Source: Arenibacter echinorum
GTDB lineage: Bacteria; Bacteroidota; Bacteroidia; Flavobacteriales; Flavobacteriaceae
Assembly (NCBI RefSeq): GCF_003259375.1
Contig: NZ_QLLN01000003.1
Location: 715,590 to 779,589, forward strand
DNA length: 64,000 bases
Direction: 5' to 3'
The notes beneath the pieces were generated by a model. The model searched no databases. It saw only the letters and a list, made by a program, of their open reading frames with translations, and was not told the DNA's origin. Of the stretch, positions 8,735-18,297 are shown piece after piece. Numbering within the stretch: position 1 is the stretch's first letter; each line of letters starts with the position of its first letter. Both the position numbers and the translations under genes were made by a program.

Positions 8735-10717
8735 TTAATCAAGATGATAACGCAGCAGTCTCAGTGCATTGATTACTACCAAAATCGTAGAACCCTCATG
8801 AATGGCCACGGCAACACCTATGTTGGCAAATCCGAATAACGTTGCTGGAATTAAAAATGCTACAATCCCCATGCTTACCCAGAGGTTCTGTTTAATAATA
8901 GCTTTGGATTTTCTGCTCAGGCCGATCACAAAGGGAAGACTCTCTATCTTGTCCGACATTAAGGCTACATCCGCAGTTTCCAAAGCTACATCGCTCCCGG
9001 CAGCTCCCATGGCTATACCAACAGTGCTGCTCGCCATGGCCGGGGCATCGTTTACACCGTCCCCTACCATAGCTATTTTAATCCCCTTTTTCACATATTC
9101 CCCAATAGCCTTGACCTTATCTTCGGGAAGTAAATTCCCCTTTGCCTCGGTAAGTCCAATTTGCTTGGCAATGGAGTCGCCCACATCTTGATGGTCCCCG
9201 GTAAGCATAACCATATGTTTTATACCAATATCCTTTAGGCGCTGCAAGGTGGTAGCGGCTGTTTTTCTGGGCAAGTCCATAACACTTAACAATCCGATCG
9301 TCTTTTGTTTATAGCCTACAATCATAATAGTCTGTCCATCTTTCTGCAATTGGTCAATTTGGTCTTGGACTTCCCTTGAAATTACGACACCCTCGTCCTT
9401 CATGAGTTGTTCATTGCCGATATAAATTTGGCCACCATTATAGTGCGCCATTACTCCCTTGCCTTGAATGGACTCCATATTGGAGGAACGATTATTGTTT
9501 TCAATCTTATATTCGTCCTTAAGATCTTTAGTAATCGACCTTGCCAAGGGATGGTCGCTTAAGCTTTCAACGTCCAGGACCAATTCCATAAACTCCTTTT
9601 CATCAAATCCATTTAAAGGAAGTACATTGGTCAACCTCGGTTTTCCTTCGGTCAGGGTGCCTGTTTTGTCAAAAGCAATGGTAGTAAGGCTGCCTAGATC
9701 TTCAAGGGCCCGCCCGCCCTTAATAAGCACACCTTTTTTGGCAGCCCTGGCTATGGCACTTATTACTGCACTAGGTGTTGAAATAGCCAAGGCACAAGGG
9801 CTGGACGCTACCAAAACACTTATGGCCCTGTATAGGCTTTCATGAACGGTCTCATCTATAAACAAGTGGAGAAAACATAGGCCTACTACCAAAACTATTA
9901 CTGTGGGTACAAACCATTTTTCGAATTTCTTTGTAGTTAGCTGTGTGGGCGATTTTTTGGTTTCCACCTCGTTTATCATTTGCACCAAACGCGAAATTGT
10001 TGCATCTACATTTAATTTTAATACTTGGACCTCCAACATTGCATCCCCATTTATAGTACCCGTAAAGACTACATGGGACGGGTCCAATTGCTCAAATTTG
10101 GGCAGATTGGTAAGCTCCTGAATCGCCGTTTTGTCCACCGGGATACTTTCTCCAGTTATAGGTGACTGATCAATACTACTACTCCCCTTTATAATAACCC
10201 CATCTGCCGATATTTTGGTATTTGGTTTTACCACAATAATATCGTTCACCTTTAATTCCTCAACTGGAACTTCCTTGAAATCCCCGCCATTTTTTAACAA
10301 TGCTGTCTTTGGAGAAAGTTCACCCAGGGCCTTAATGGATTTTGTGGCCTTGTTCATTGCATAATGCTCCAACGAATGTCCTAAACTAAATAAAAACAAT
10401 AATAGAGCACCTTCTCCCCATCTATCTATATAGGCAGCTCCTATTGCGGCCACTATCATCAGGAAATCTATTTCAAATTCCCCCTTCCTAATCTTGTCTA
10501 TCGCCTCGATCAGGGTAAAATATCCTCCGAAAAAATAGGCCGAGATATAGCAGATCAGAGATACCAATGGGGCTGCCTTCATTAAACTTGCCAAAATCAA
10601 TCCCATTAAAAAGAACACACCACATAAAATGGCGAAATAGAGTTCCGTTTTTTTGCCAAAAATTCCTCCATGGTCATGATTGTGATTGTGATCTTTATGA
10701 TCATGCTGCTGTTCCAT
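8735..10717 (-). CDS. P1B-4-type heavy-metal-exporting ATPase
   Basis: A 660-residue P-type ATPase with a His-rich N-terminus (alternating His/Asp/Asn within residues 5-16) and no HMA domain. The metal-site helix carries SPC (306-308) instead of CPC, and the last helix carries HEGST (640-644). Together these define the P1B-4 subgroup (CoaT/CtpD/PfeT-like), known to export Co(II), Fe(II) or Zn(II). Phosphorylation site Asp350 lies in DKTGTLTEG, the hinge is GDGVNDAPA, and the TGE actuator loop is near 188-190. It lies 53 bp downstream of a Fur-family gene, so it is probably in one operon and controlled by that metal or peroxide sensor. The cargo cannot be settled from sequence; Fe(II) or Co(II) are the leading options. 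Confidence 0.93.
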   Translation of the reverse strand: MEQQHDHKDHNHNHDHGGIFGKKTELYFAILCGVFFLMGLILASLMKAAPLVSLICYISAYFFGGYFTLIEAIDKIRKGEFEIDFLMIVAAIGAAYIDRWGEGALLLFLFSLGHSLEHYAMNKATKSIKALGELSPKTALLKNGGDFKEVPVEELKVNDIIVVKPNTKISADGVIIKGSSSIDQSPITGESIPVDKTAIQELTNLPKFEQLDPSHVVFTGTINGDAMLEVQVLKLNVDATISRLVQMINEVETKKSPTQLTTKKFEKWFVPTVIVLVVGLCFLHLFIDETVHESLYRAISVLVASSPCALAISTPSAVISAIARAAKKGVLIKGGRALEDLGSLTTIAFDKTGTLTEGKPRLTNVLPLNGFDEKEFMELVLDVESLSDHPLARSITKDLKDEYKIENNNRSSNMESIQGKGVMAHYNGGQIYIGNEQLMKDEGVVISREVQDQIDQLQKDGQTIMIVGYKQKTIGLLSVMDLPRKTAATTLQRLKDIGIKHMVMLTGDHQDVGDSIAKQIGLTEAKGNLLPEDKVKAIGEYVKKGIKIAMVGDGVNDAPAMASSTVGIAMGAAGSDVALETADVALMSDKIESLPFVIGLSRKSKAIIKQNLWVSMGIVAFLIPATLFGFANIGVAVAIHEGSTILVVINALRLLRYHLD

Positions 10718-10770
10718 AAATATAATTTGTAAGCAAAATTAACCCTATTACCAGTGCAATGTATGTGCAT

Positions 10771-11184
10771 TTATTGGTTACAGTGCTCACAAATTCCCTT
10801 TACCAGCATATTCACATCTTCAGGGATAAATTTGTCCGGGAGATTAATTTGTGGTATTCTATGCTGCGTTAAGCAGGTAGTCCTATTGCATTTAGTACAA
10901 TGAAAGTGCAAATGCAGGTCCGAATGTTTTGCCAAGCCTTTATCATGATCGCAGAGCGCGTATTTGGGAATTCCTGTGCCATCATCTATTTGATGGACAA
11001 TACATTTTTCCTCAAAAGTCTTTAAAGTCCTATATAAGGTAGTTCTATCGGATTTTTCAAAATTCCCCTCCACAACACTCAGGCTTACGGCCGAATTCTG
11101 GGAAACCATAAACCGATGCACCAAAATACGCATGGCCGTTGGCCTAACACCAAATCTCTTTAATTGTTTTTCAGTTTCTTCCAT
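10771..11184 (-). CDS. Fur-family metal-responsive transcriptional regulator
   Basis: A 137-residue Fur-superfamily protein. The N-terminal winged helix contains DRTTLYRTLKTFEE, the recognition helix. The C-terminal domain has the His cluster HLHFHCTKC and a final CEHC, so two CxxC pairs can hold a structural zinc. It is nearest to Fur/Zur/PerR relatives, but the subgroup cannot be fixed by eye. Because it immediately precedes the P1B-4 ATPase gene, it most likely controls metal efflux, and possibly its own transcription. The gene starts at ATG 11184, with a 263-base intergenic region upstream. Confidence 0.9.
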   Translation of the reverse strand: MEETEKQLKRFGVRPTAMRILVHRFMVSQNSAVSLSVVEGNFEKSDRTTLYRTLKTFEEKCIVHQIDDGTGIPKYALCDHDKGLAKHSDLHLHFHCTKCNRTTCLTQHRIPQINLPDKFIPEDVNMLVKGICEHCNQ

Positions 11185-11447
11185 GATTTGTTGCTGTTGG
11201 CCTGTTTTTTATTATTTCTCCATTGGCCATTGGTGGCTCCTGGACACCAATGATATTATTTTCAACTGCAGCCTTAAAATACAGACCAAGGTGGTTTTAT
11301 TTTTTAAAAATAATGATAAAGGGACAAAGGCTAAGCCCCTAACATGAAATTGTTCAAAACAGTCTAATTTATTTTTCCAAAAACCCCGATAGAATTAATT
11401 ATTGCAATTAATTGTTGTATTTTTAAACTAAACCAAAACTCAAAATC

Positions 11448-12749
11448 ATGCCACTTTTAAACCGTTTTACCCATCTCCAGATAATATTTTGTTTTCTAAT
11501 TTCCAACCTTGCATTAAATGCCCAAACCGGGTCCTTTGTTTATGGCGATGTGCTTCCGGACGCACCCGAGTTATCTGCGCGTGGAAGCTATGCCGTTGGC
11601 GTACGCACTTTGGATTTTGTGAATAAGGGGCAGGCAGATGTTTTAAATTCAAAAAATGGGATAGACCCTATTTATGATCGACCTTTGAAAGTTGAAGTTT
11701 GGTATCCAGCACAGTTGGCCACGGGAGCACAAGAAACTGTTATTTACAATGAGGTAATGGGAACCGCCCATGATTCTTTAAGACCGTTGACTCCCTTTAC
11801 TTTTAAAGGTAGAGCCTTCCGCGATGCCGCCCCATTAACAACAAATGGTTCTTTTCCCCTTTTAGTAGTGTCACACGGGTATGTTGGTTCTAGATATCTT
11901 ATGACCTATCTCACTGAAAATTTGGCTTCCAAAGGATACGTGGTGGTGGCTATAGACCATACGGATTCTACTTTTAAGGATGCATCACCCTTTCCAAGTA
12001 CTTTGGTGAACCGCGCCAAGGATATTTCCTTCGTACTAAACCAAACGGTAAACTTGGGCAGAGCTGGGGATAAAAACTTTTTAGAGGGCTTGGTCGATTC
12101 TGAAAACATAGGCATCATAGGATATTCGATGGGAGGTTACGGTGTTTTGAATGTAGCAGGAGCTGGATATAGTGACGGCCTTGTAGGATTCTTTTCAGGC
12201 ATGTCCGGCGGTAGCAAAGCAATAGTCGACCTTGCCATGAGCAATCCTGACTTTCCTAAGGCAGACCCTAGAATAAAAGCGGTTGTAGCCTTTGCTCCAT
12301 GGGGCATGGAGCGGGGTATTTGGGATGCCGAAGGCTTAAAAGGGCTAAAGGTACCTACATTTTTAATAGCAGGGAGCCAGGATGATATCTCAGGGTACGA
12401 AAAGGGAATTAAGGCCATCTTCATAGGGGCTGTTAATGCTGACAGATATTTACTTACCTATAAAAATGCCAGGCACAATGTAGCCCCTAATCCGCCCCCA
12501 GTGGAAGCTTTGGCACCTGGCCTCCATATTGACGAATACTATAGGTACGCCGAACCAAGTTGGGACGAGAGAAAGATTAATAATGTAAACCAACATTTTT
12601 TAACGGCCTTTTTAGGTATTCATCTGAAACAGAAGGATTATTCAAAATTTTTGGAGTTACAAGAGAATTCCAATGAAAAGGATTGGACCGGATTTAAGCC
12701 GCGATCTTCAACAGGTATGGAGCTCCTCCATGCCAGACCAACTCCATAA
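11448..12749 (+). CDS. Exported alpha/beta-hydrolase (PAF-acetylhydrolase / dienelactone-hydrolase-like)
   Basis: A 433-residue protein with a signal peptide ending near LALNAQ (residue 26). The hydrolase fold shows the oxyanion-region motif VSHGYVGSR (residues 141-149) and the nucleophile elbow GYSMGG with Ser227. An Asp in GSQDD and a His in ARHNV complete a plausible triad. Family members cleave esters of lipids or other small molecules. The gene is monocistronic, flanked upstream by the divergent fur gene and downstream by a pseudouridine synthase 67 bp away. No more precise substrate can be given. Confidence 0.85.
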   Translation: MPLLNRFTHLQIIFCFLISNLALNAQTGSFVYGDVLPDAPELSARGSYAVGVRTLDFVNKGQADVLNSKNGIDPIYDRPLKVEVWYPAQLATGAQETVIYNEVMGTAHDSLRPLTPFTFKGRAFRDAAPLTTNGSFPLLVVSHGYVGSRYLMTYLTENLASKGYVVVAIDHTDSTFKDASPFPSTLVNRAKDISFVLNQTVNLGRAGDKNFLEGLVDSENIGIIGYSMGGYGVLNVAGAGYSDGLVGFFSGMSGGSKAIVDLAMSNPDFPKADPRIKAVVAFAPWGMERGIWDAEGLKGLKVPTFLIAGSQDDISGYEKGIKAIFIGAVNADRYLLTYKNARHNVAPNPPPVEALAPGLHIDEYYRYAEPSWDERKINNVNQHFLTAFLGIHLKQKDYSKFLELQENSNEKDWTGFKPRSSTGMELLHARPTP

Positions 12750-12816
12750 AGAGTTTACTAAGGGTCTTTTTGAAACAATGGCCTAAATGCCGTTTAATTA
12801 AAAACACCTAATATCA

Positions 12817-13419
12817 ATGTCTGAATCTGGACATCTTCACTTTAAAGTTTACAAACCTTTTGAAATGTTAAGTCAGTTGCACTCCAATGATGCTAAGGAA
12901 TCACGCAACAAACGCTTCTTAAGTGAACTTTATAATTTTCCGGATGGGATTATGCCCATTGGGCGTCTGGATGAAAAATCCGAAGGATTGCTCCTGCTTA
13001 CTACCGATGGGAAACTCAGCGATCTTGTTAACCGCTCGGGAATTGAAAAGGAATACTATGTGCAGTTGGATGGGGAAATAACCAATGAAGCCATAGAATT
13101 TCTACAGAATGGAGTGGAAATTGGATTCCATGGCAGGAAATATATAACTAAATCTACCCTCGTCCAAAGACTATCTACCCTCCCTGCCCTACCGGAACCG
13201 GACAAAAAATTGAGAATAGGACGGCATAGGCCTACTTCATGGATAAGTATCACTATAACCGAAGGCAAGTTTCGTCAGGTGCGTAAAATGACTGCTGCTG
13301 TAGGTTTCCCTACCTTAAGGTTGGTCCGGATCCGCATTGGGAATATTAATTTGAAGGAATTAATTCCGGGCAGAGTAACCCCCATAAACGAATTATCTTT
13401 TTTAAATACCAATGAATAG
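12817..13419 (+). CDS. rRNA pseudouridine synthase, RsuA/RluE-like
   Basis: A 200-residue enzyme of the RsuA/RluB/E/F family without an S4 domain, as in RluE. The catalytic motif GRLDEKSEGLLLLT contains the essential Asp. The N-terminal strand is YKPFEMLSQ, and the C-terminal region includes GKFRQVRKMTAAVGFPTLRLVR, a signature of the family. It converts a uridine of 23S (or 16S) rRNA to pseudouridine; the exact position is inferred only by similarity to RluE. It may be co-transcribed with the preceding hydrolase, but the functional link is not obvious. Confidence 0.92.
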   Translation: MSESGHLHFKVYKPFEMLSQLHSNDAKESRNKRFLSELYNFPDGIMPIGRLDEKSEGLLLLTTDGKLSDLVNRSGIEKEYYVQLDGEITNEAIEFLQNGVEIGFHGRKYITKSTLVQRLSTLPALPEPDKKLRIGRHRPTSWISITITEGKFRQVRKMTAAVGFPTLRLVRIRIGNINLKELIPGRVTPINELSFLNTNE

Positions 13420-13447
13420 TCCTTCTAATAATTACTATCCCAAAATA

Positions 13448-14146
13448 CTACTCATTTCTAGTGAAAGGAACGAAACGAACAGGAAACATATCTTTGGTTA
13501 TTATTCTATCCTTCTTTTTAAACACACTAACCAAATAGGTAACATTGTCACTTGGCCCAACAGGGATAACCATATGTCCGCCATCCTTTAGTTGGTTTAT
13601 CAAAGGCTGGGGAATCGACTCTGCTCCTGCCGTGACCATAATAGCGTCAAAAGGTGCTTTTTCTGGCCATCCATGATACCCATCGCCCCACTTTACAGTA
13701 ATATTATCATACCCCAAGTTTTCCAATCTGCTCTTGGCAGAAATGGCCAATTCTTTTATTATTTCGATAGTATAAACAGAATCCACAATTTTACCAAGTA
13801 CCGCCGCCTGGTATCCCGATCCTGTTCCAATTTCCAGAACTCTATCGGTCGATTTCAATTTCAATGTTTCTGTCATAAATGCTACAATATAAGGTTGGGA
13901 AATAGTCTGACCGCCGCCTATTGGGAGTGCCCCATCCCTATAAGCATGCTCTTCCAAGTTTTTAGGCACAAATTCATGCCTAGGTACATTTAGCATTGAA
14001 AATAAGGTTAAAGGGTCTTTTATTCCCCGGGCTTGAAGCTGTGTCTTTACCATCTGCTCCCGTTTTATGACATGATCGTTTTGGGCAATAAGTACACTTG
14101 AGAAACAAAGCGTAAGACTATAAATGAAGAAGGATCCATAATTCAT
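13448..14146 (-). CDS. pcm: Exported protein-L-isoaspartate O-methyltransferase
   Basis: A 232-residue PCMT. The family fingerprint is clear: VPRHEFVP, GGGQTISQPYIVAFMTE, then the SAM-binding loop VLEIGTGSGYQAAVL and DAIMVTAG. It repairs isoaspartyl residues in aged proteins using S-adenosylmethionine. The N-terminus (about residues 1-22) is hydrophobic and ends in LIAQND, which looks like a signal peptide. Cytosolic Pcm proteins lack this. Start ATG 14146 is well placed; a shorter start at MVKTQ (residue 32) would remove the leader. It is convergent with the pseudouridine synthase gene and single. Confidence 0.9.
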   Translation of the reverse strand: MNYGSFFIYSLTLCFSSVLIAQNDHVIKREQMVKTQLQARGIKDPLTLFSMLNVPRHEFVPKNLEEHAYRDGALPIGGGQTISQPYIVAFMTETLKLKSTDRVLEIGTGSGYQAAVLGKIVDSVYTIEIIKELAISAKSRLENLGYDNITVKWGDGYHGWPEKAPFDAIMVTAGAESIPQPLINQLKDGGHMVIPVGPSDNVTYLVSVFKKKDRIITKDMFPVRFVPFTRNE

Positions 14147-14312
14147 TGCTCTTGCTTTTTAAGTGTAACATATTAATAACTAATAAGGTACAAAATAAAA
14201 GCTGGGCATTCTAAACCTGGAAGTTAAAAGTATATTCCTTTTAAAGCTGCAATTTTATAATAGAACAAAACTAAAATTAGAATCACGGCAGGATTAAATA
14301 AGGCCTTGTAAA

Positions 14313-15008
14313 TCAGGGCGCTGTTTCACTGAGCTTCGTTATAGGTGTAAGCAGAACTTTTCGAAATTCCACTTCGGAACCCTCTGCCTGCAATGCAATA
14401 TTTCCACTGCTCACAGTAGCATTATAGCCATGATTTACCAAATCACCATTTACCCATACCTTTATGGAGTTTTTAAGGCACTCAATGGTCATGGAATTCC
14501 ATTCACCCAATGGTTTTTCGGAACCATCGGTTAGATTCTTTATTCTTCGCAATTTACCTTCGGTTATTCCCCATTCTTCTTTAGGTCCCCGCCTTTCCAA
14601 CATATTATCGGTCGTGATATCCTGTACAATACACCAAAAATCTCCGGCATTTTCATGCATCATTTGAACCTCTATAGATTTGGGAAACATTTCATATAGG
14701 GATCTAGGGGTGGAAGCAAATACCAACACACCACAGTTACCAGGTTTCCCAGCAAAACGATATTCCACTTCCAATCGAAAATCTTCATAAATGGCATCCG
14801 TAATAAGATGGCCCTGTGGTTCTCCCAAACTCACCAACATACCATCCCTTACAATAAAAGGATTTATGGCCTCGGGATTATTGTCCATTTCCGGTACATC
14901 TACATGCCAACCCTCCAAATCCTTCCCATTAAAAAGACTTTTGGAGGACTGGGAAGTACAACTAATCAGTGTCAAAAAAGCGGTAATGACCAACACTATA
15001 CTTTTCAT
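14313..15008 (-). CDS. DUF1080 (3-keto-disaccharide hydrolase) lipoprotein
   Basis: A 231-residue protein with a lipoprotein signal (hydrophobic stretch then LISC, Cys17). One concanavalin-like DUF1080 domain follows, starting SLFNGKDLEGWHV and containing the characteristic acid/aromatic pattern DFRLEVEYRF and MMHENAGDFW. The family includes 3-keto-glycoside hydrolases and is abundant in Bacteroidota that degrade polysaccharides. This copy is not beside an obvious carbohydrate locus. It is probably anchored in the outer or inner membrane facing the periplasm. Confidence 0.85.
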   Translation of the reverse strand: MKSIVLVITAFLTLISCTSQSSKSLFNGKDLEGWHVDVPEMDNNPEAINPFIVRDGMLVSLGEPQGHLITDAIYEDFRLEVEYRFAGKPGNCGVLVFASTPRSLYEMFPKSIEVQMMHENAGDFWCIVQDITTDNMLERRGPKEEWGITEGKLRRIKNLTDGSEKPLGEWNSMTIECLKNSIKVWVNGDLVNHGYNATVSSGNIALQAEGSEVEFRKVLLTPITKLSETAP

Positions 15009-15251
15009 ATGTTCATTTTTATTGATTATAGTTATCCAAATAGAAGAATTTCAAATCCAATATCCCTTAAATGTATCATTTTCCATTGACATATTATCTA
15101 TCTAGATTGTCTTAATGGATTTTTCCTAATATCCCCCAAAACCCAATTAGTTATTATTCCCAACATAAATGTTGAAGAAAATACCTTACACTTCGAATGT
15201 GCGGGTTCAGTATAAATTAAGTAATTTGCACCCATTCAAAACAATAAAAAA

Positions 15252-17540
15252 GTGAAGGTCTGTATTGCGGAAAAACCTAGTGTTGCTCGGGAAATTGCTC
15301 AAGTTTTGGGGGCAAATACAAAACACGACGGGTATTTTGAAGGAAATGGTTACGCAGTTACCTTTACCTTTGGACATCTCTGCACTTTATTTGAACCAAG
15401 CGATTATAGGCCTCATTGGAAAAGTTGGGACTTGAATAATTTACCCATGCTCCCGGAAAAGTTTAAAACCAAAGTGGTGGATAATGCCGGAATCCAAAAA
15501 CAGTTCAATATTGTAAAAAGTCTATTTGACAAGGCGGAAGTGGTAATCAACTGTGGTGATGCCGGACAGGAAGGAGAGCTTATACAACGTTGGGTGCTTC
15601 ATCAAGCCGATTATAAGGGCGAAGTACAGCGATTATGGATTTCATCCCTAACCACGGAGGCCATAAAGGAGGGGTTTACCAAATTAAGATCCTCCCATGA
15701 CTACGACAATCTATATTATGCCGGATTTTCCCGTGCCATTGGGGATTGGCTTTTAGGAATGAATGCCACCCGTCTCTATACCGTGAAACACGGGGGATAT
15801 AAACAAATGTTATCTGTTGGGCGGGTCCAAACCCCAACCCTGGCTATGGTGGTTAATAGGTTTAAGGAAATAGAAAACTTTATACCCCAACCCTATTGGG
15901 AATTACAGACCCTTTATAGGGATACGGTTTTTAATTATGAAGAGGGCCGTTTCCTGAAAATGGAGGACGGGGAAGTTCTTGCCAAAGAAGTAAAGGAACA
16001 CGAATTCGAAATTGTCAGCATTACCAAAAAGAAAGGCAAGGAATACGCTCCCAAGTTGTTCGATCTAACAGGCCTACAAGTGTATTGCAACACAAAGTTT
16101 GGATTTACGGCAGATGACACCCTTAAGATTGTCCAAAAATTATATGAACAAAAAGTAGTTACCTATCCTAGGGTGGATACCACTTTTTTACCTAATGACG
16201 TTTACCCTAAAGTAGCAGGAATACTTCGCAATCTAACCCAATACGAACAGTTGACCTCTACCCTACTGTTAAAAAAGATCAGGAAATCCACAAAGGTTTT
16301 CAATGACAAAAAAGTAACGGATCACCATGCGATCATTCCCACTGGCGTTGAAATAAAGTTAGGCGCAGCCCAGCAGCAGGTCTACGATAGCATCGTTAAA
16401 CGATTTATAGCTGTTTTTTACGATGACTGTGACGTCTCAAACACAACGGTAATAGGCAAGGCATCCAACATCTCTTTTAAAACAACCGGGAAGGAAATCC
16501 TTAAAAAAGGGTGGCGAATTGTTTTTGAGACTGCCAGTACCAAAGAAAAAAAGGAAACTGGAATATTACCTAATTTTATGAAAGGTGAAAAAGGTCCTCA
16601 CGAGCCTTCATTTTTGGAAAAGCAGACCAACCCGCCAAAGCAATTTACGGAAGCTACCTTGCTAAGAGCCATGGAGACGGCCGGAAAACAAGTTGATGAC
16701 GACGAAATGCGGGAACTCATGAAGGAGAACGGAATTGGTAGACCTTCTACACGTGCCAATATTATAGAGACCTTATTTAAGCGAAAGTATATAGAAAGAA
16801 AAAAGAAGCTGGTACTGCCAACCCCAACTGGTATTCAACTGATTGACACGATACAAAATGAATTGCTGAAATCGGCGGAATTGACCGGGTTATGGGAAAA
16901 ACAATTAAAGGACATAGAAAAAGGTTTGTTCAGTGCCGGCATGTTTATTGCCAACATGAAGAGAATGGTAGACGAATTGGTATATGAAGTAAGAAGTGAG
17001 ACCAAACGTGCCAATATCTCCCATACCCAAGAAACCCAAAAAAAAGAAACCCAAAAAACTAAAAGCAATACTGGAGGAATAACCGAGGAAACCTGCCCAA
17101 AATGTAAAAATGGGACGCTAATAAAGGGGAAGTCGGCCTATGGATGTAGTGCATATAAAAATGGTTGCGATTTTTTACTCCCCTTTGTCTTTCACCATAA
17201 AAAAATATCTGAAAATCAATTTACAAGATTAATTCAAAAAGGTTGTACTTTAAATTTAAAGGGGTTTAGCTACAATGGTGCTGAGGATGTTGAAGGCCTA
17301 ATACGATTTGATGAGCAATATGGATTGATTCTAGAACCAAAGAAAAAACCAGAAACCAATACTCCAAACTGTCCCAAATGCAAAGATGGAAAGATCGTGA
17401 AAGGCAAAACAGCCTATGGTTGCAGCAACCATCTTAAGGGTTGCGATTTCAGATTTACATTTGACGATGTTAAGTCCAAAGCTACCAATAAGCCCTTGAC
17501 CAAAGCTCTTGTTCTTTCTATTTTGAGCGGCAATCACTAA
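15252..17540 (+). CDS. topB: DNA topoisomerase III (type IA)
   Basis: A 762-residue type IA topoisomerase starting at GTG 15252. The Toprim domain begins with KVCIAEKPSVAREIAQVLG and carries the acidic GDAGQEGEL motif. The catalytic Tyr is Y305 in VVTYPRVDT. The C-terminus holds two zinc-ribbon repeats, each of the form CPKC-x-xG...YGCS...GCDF (about residues 610-650 and 700-735). It decatenates replication or recombination intermediates. Plasmid and ICE copies of TopB exist, but this one lies among ordinary chromosomal genes with similar codon use, so it looks like a housekeeping copy. Confidence 0.96.
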   Translation: MKVCIAEKPSVAREIAQVLGANTKHDGYFEGNGYAVTFTFGHLCTLFEPSDYRPHWKSWDLNNLPMLPEKFKTKVVDNAGIQKQFNIVKSLFDKAEVVINCGDAGQEGELIQRWVLHQADYKGEVQRLWISSLTTEAIKEGFTKLRSSHDYDNLYYAGFSRAIGDWLLGMNATRLYTVKHGGYKQMLSVGRVQTPTLAMVVNRFKEIENFIPQPYWELQTLYRDTVFNYEEGRFLKMEDGEVLAKEVKEHEFEIVSITKKKGKEYAPKLFDLTGLQVYCNTKFGFTADDTLKIVQKLYEQKVVTYPRVDTTFLPNDVYPKVAGILRNLTQYEQLTSTLLLKKIRKSTKVFNDKKVTDHHAIIPTGVEIKLGAAQQQVYDSIVKRFIAVFYDDCDVSNTTVIGKASNISFKTTGKEILKKGWRIVFETASTKEKKETGILPNFMKGEKGPHEPSFLEKQTNPPKQFTEATLLRAMETAGKQVDDDEMRELMKENGIGRPSTRANIIETLFKRKYIERKKKLVLPTPTGIQLIDTIQNELLKSAELTGLWEKQLKDIEKGLFSAGMFIANMKRMVDELVYEVRSETKRANISHTQETQKKETQKTKSNTGGITEETCPKCKNGTLIKGKSAYGCSAYKNGCDFLLPFVFHHKKISENQFTRLIQKGCTLNLKGFSYNGAEDVEGLIRFDEQYGLILEPKKKPETNTPNCPKCKDGKIVKGKTAYGCSNHLKGCDFRFTFDDVKSKATNKPLTKALVLSILSGNH

Positions 17541-17618
17541 CATTTCCTTCTCGAAAGGCAAGAATGAAATGTATGCCATCACATTATTATCCCTTAGGAC
17601 CGGAAACTCAATTAATAT

Positions 17619-17651
17619 AAAAAGCAAAAGACCGTCCAAAATAGACGGTCT
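17619..17651 (-). terminator. Rho-independent terminator for the FKBP gene
   Basis: An 8-bp perfect stem (AGACCGTC / GACGGTCT) with a 7-base loop lies 58 bases beyond the FKBP stop codon. Read on the minus strand it is followed by TTTTGCTTTTT. It lies between convergent genes and may also help stop topB transcription. Confidence 0.65.
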
Positions 17652-17708
17652 AATTGTACCCACAGCATATAACCTCATAAAAAGAGGACCAATGCCCTAC
17701 TATTAACT

Positions 17709-18137
17709 TTATAGAATTTCTACCAATTCCAAATCAAAGGTAAGGTCTTGTCCTGCCAAAACGTGATTGGCATCTATAACAATGCTTTCTTCCTTAACAT
17801 CGGTAATTCGCAATTGGTTCTCGGTTCCGTCCGGATTCTGAGCAATTAATGTCATTCCAATCTCAGGTTTAATATCCTCTGGAAGCTCTGACCTCTTAAT
17901 TTCATGAAACAATTCTTCCATGATATCTCCGTAGGCTTCCTCTTTAGGAATGTTTATAGTCTTCTTTTCATTGACTACCATATTCACCAATTCCTTCTCA
18001 AAACCAGGAATAAGTTGTCCTTGACCCAAAGTAACTTCAATAGGTTCTCTTTCCAAAGAACTGTCGAAAATTTGTCCGGTTTTTAATTTTCCAGTGTAAT
18101 GTACTTTTACCTTGTCATTTTCCTTAACTCTACTCAT
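17709..18137 (-). CDS. FKBP-type peptidyl-prolyl isomerase, SlyD-like
   Basis: A 142-residue FKBP with an inserted-flap domain as in SlyD. It begins KVKVHYTGKLKTGQIFDSS, then LGQGQLIPGFEKEL, and ends VLAGQDLTFDLELVEIL. The SlyD metal-binding His-rich tail is absent. It acts as a cytoplasmic chaperone and proline isomerase, since no signal peptide is present. The gene is monocistronic with a terminator downstream. Confidence 0.93.
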   Translation of the reverse strand: MSRVKENDKVKVHYTGKLKTGQIFDSSLEREPIEVTLGQGQLIPGFEKELVNMVVNEKKTINIPKEEAYGDIMEELFHEIKRSELPEDIKPEIGMTLIAQNPDGTENQLRITDVKEESIVIDANHVLAGQDLTFDLELVEIL

Positions 18138-18297
18138 AAAATTCAGTATCTCTAATTTTTAATCTGACTAATAAGGTGCAAACCTATGGGATATAGATTT
18201 TCTAAAAGAATAGTTTGACCTAAAACCGCTAAAATTTACAATATCTTAACACTTTTTCTTAAAAATCATTTGTTTTCAACCATATGAAGTGGGTGCT

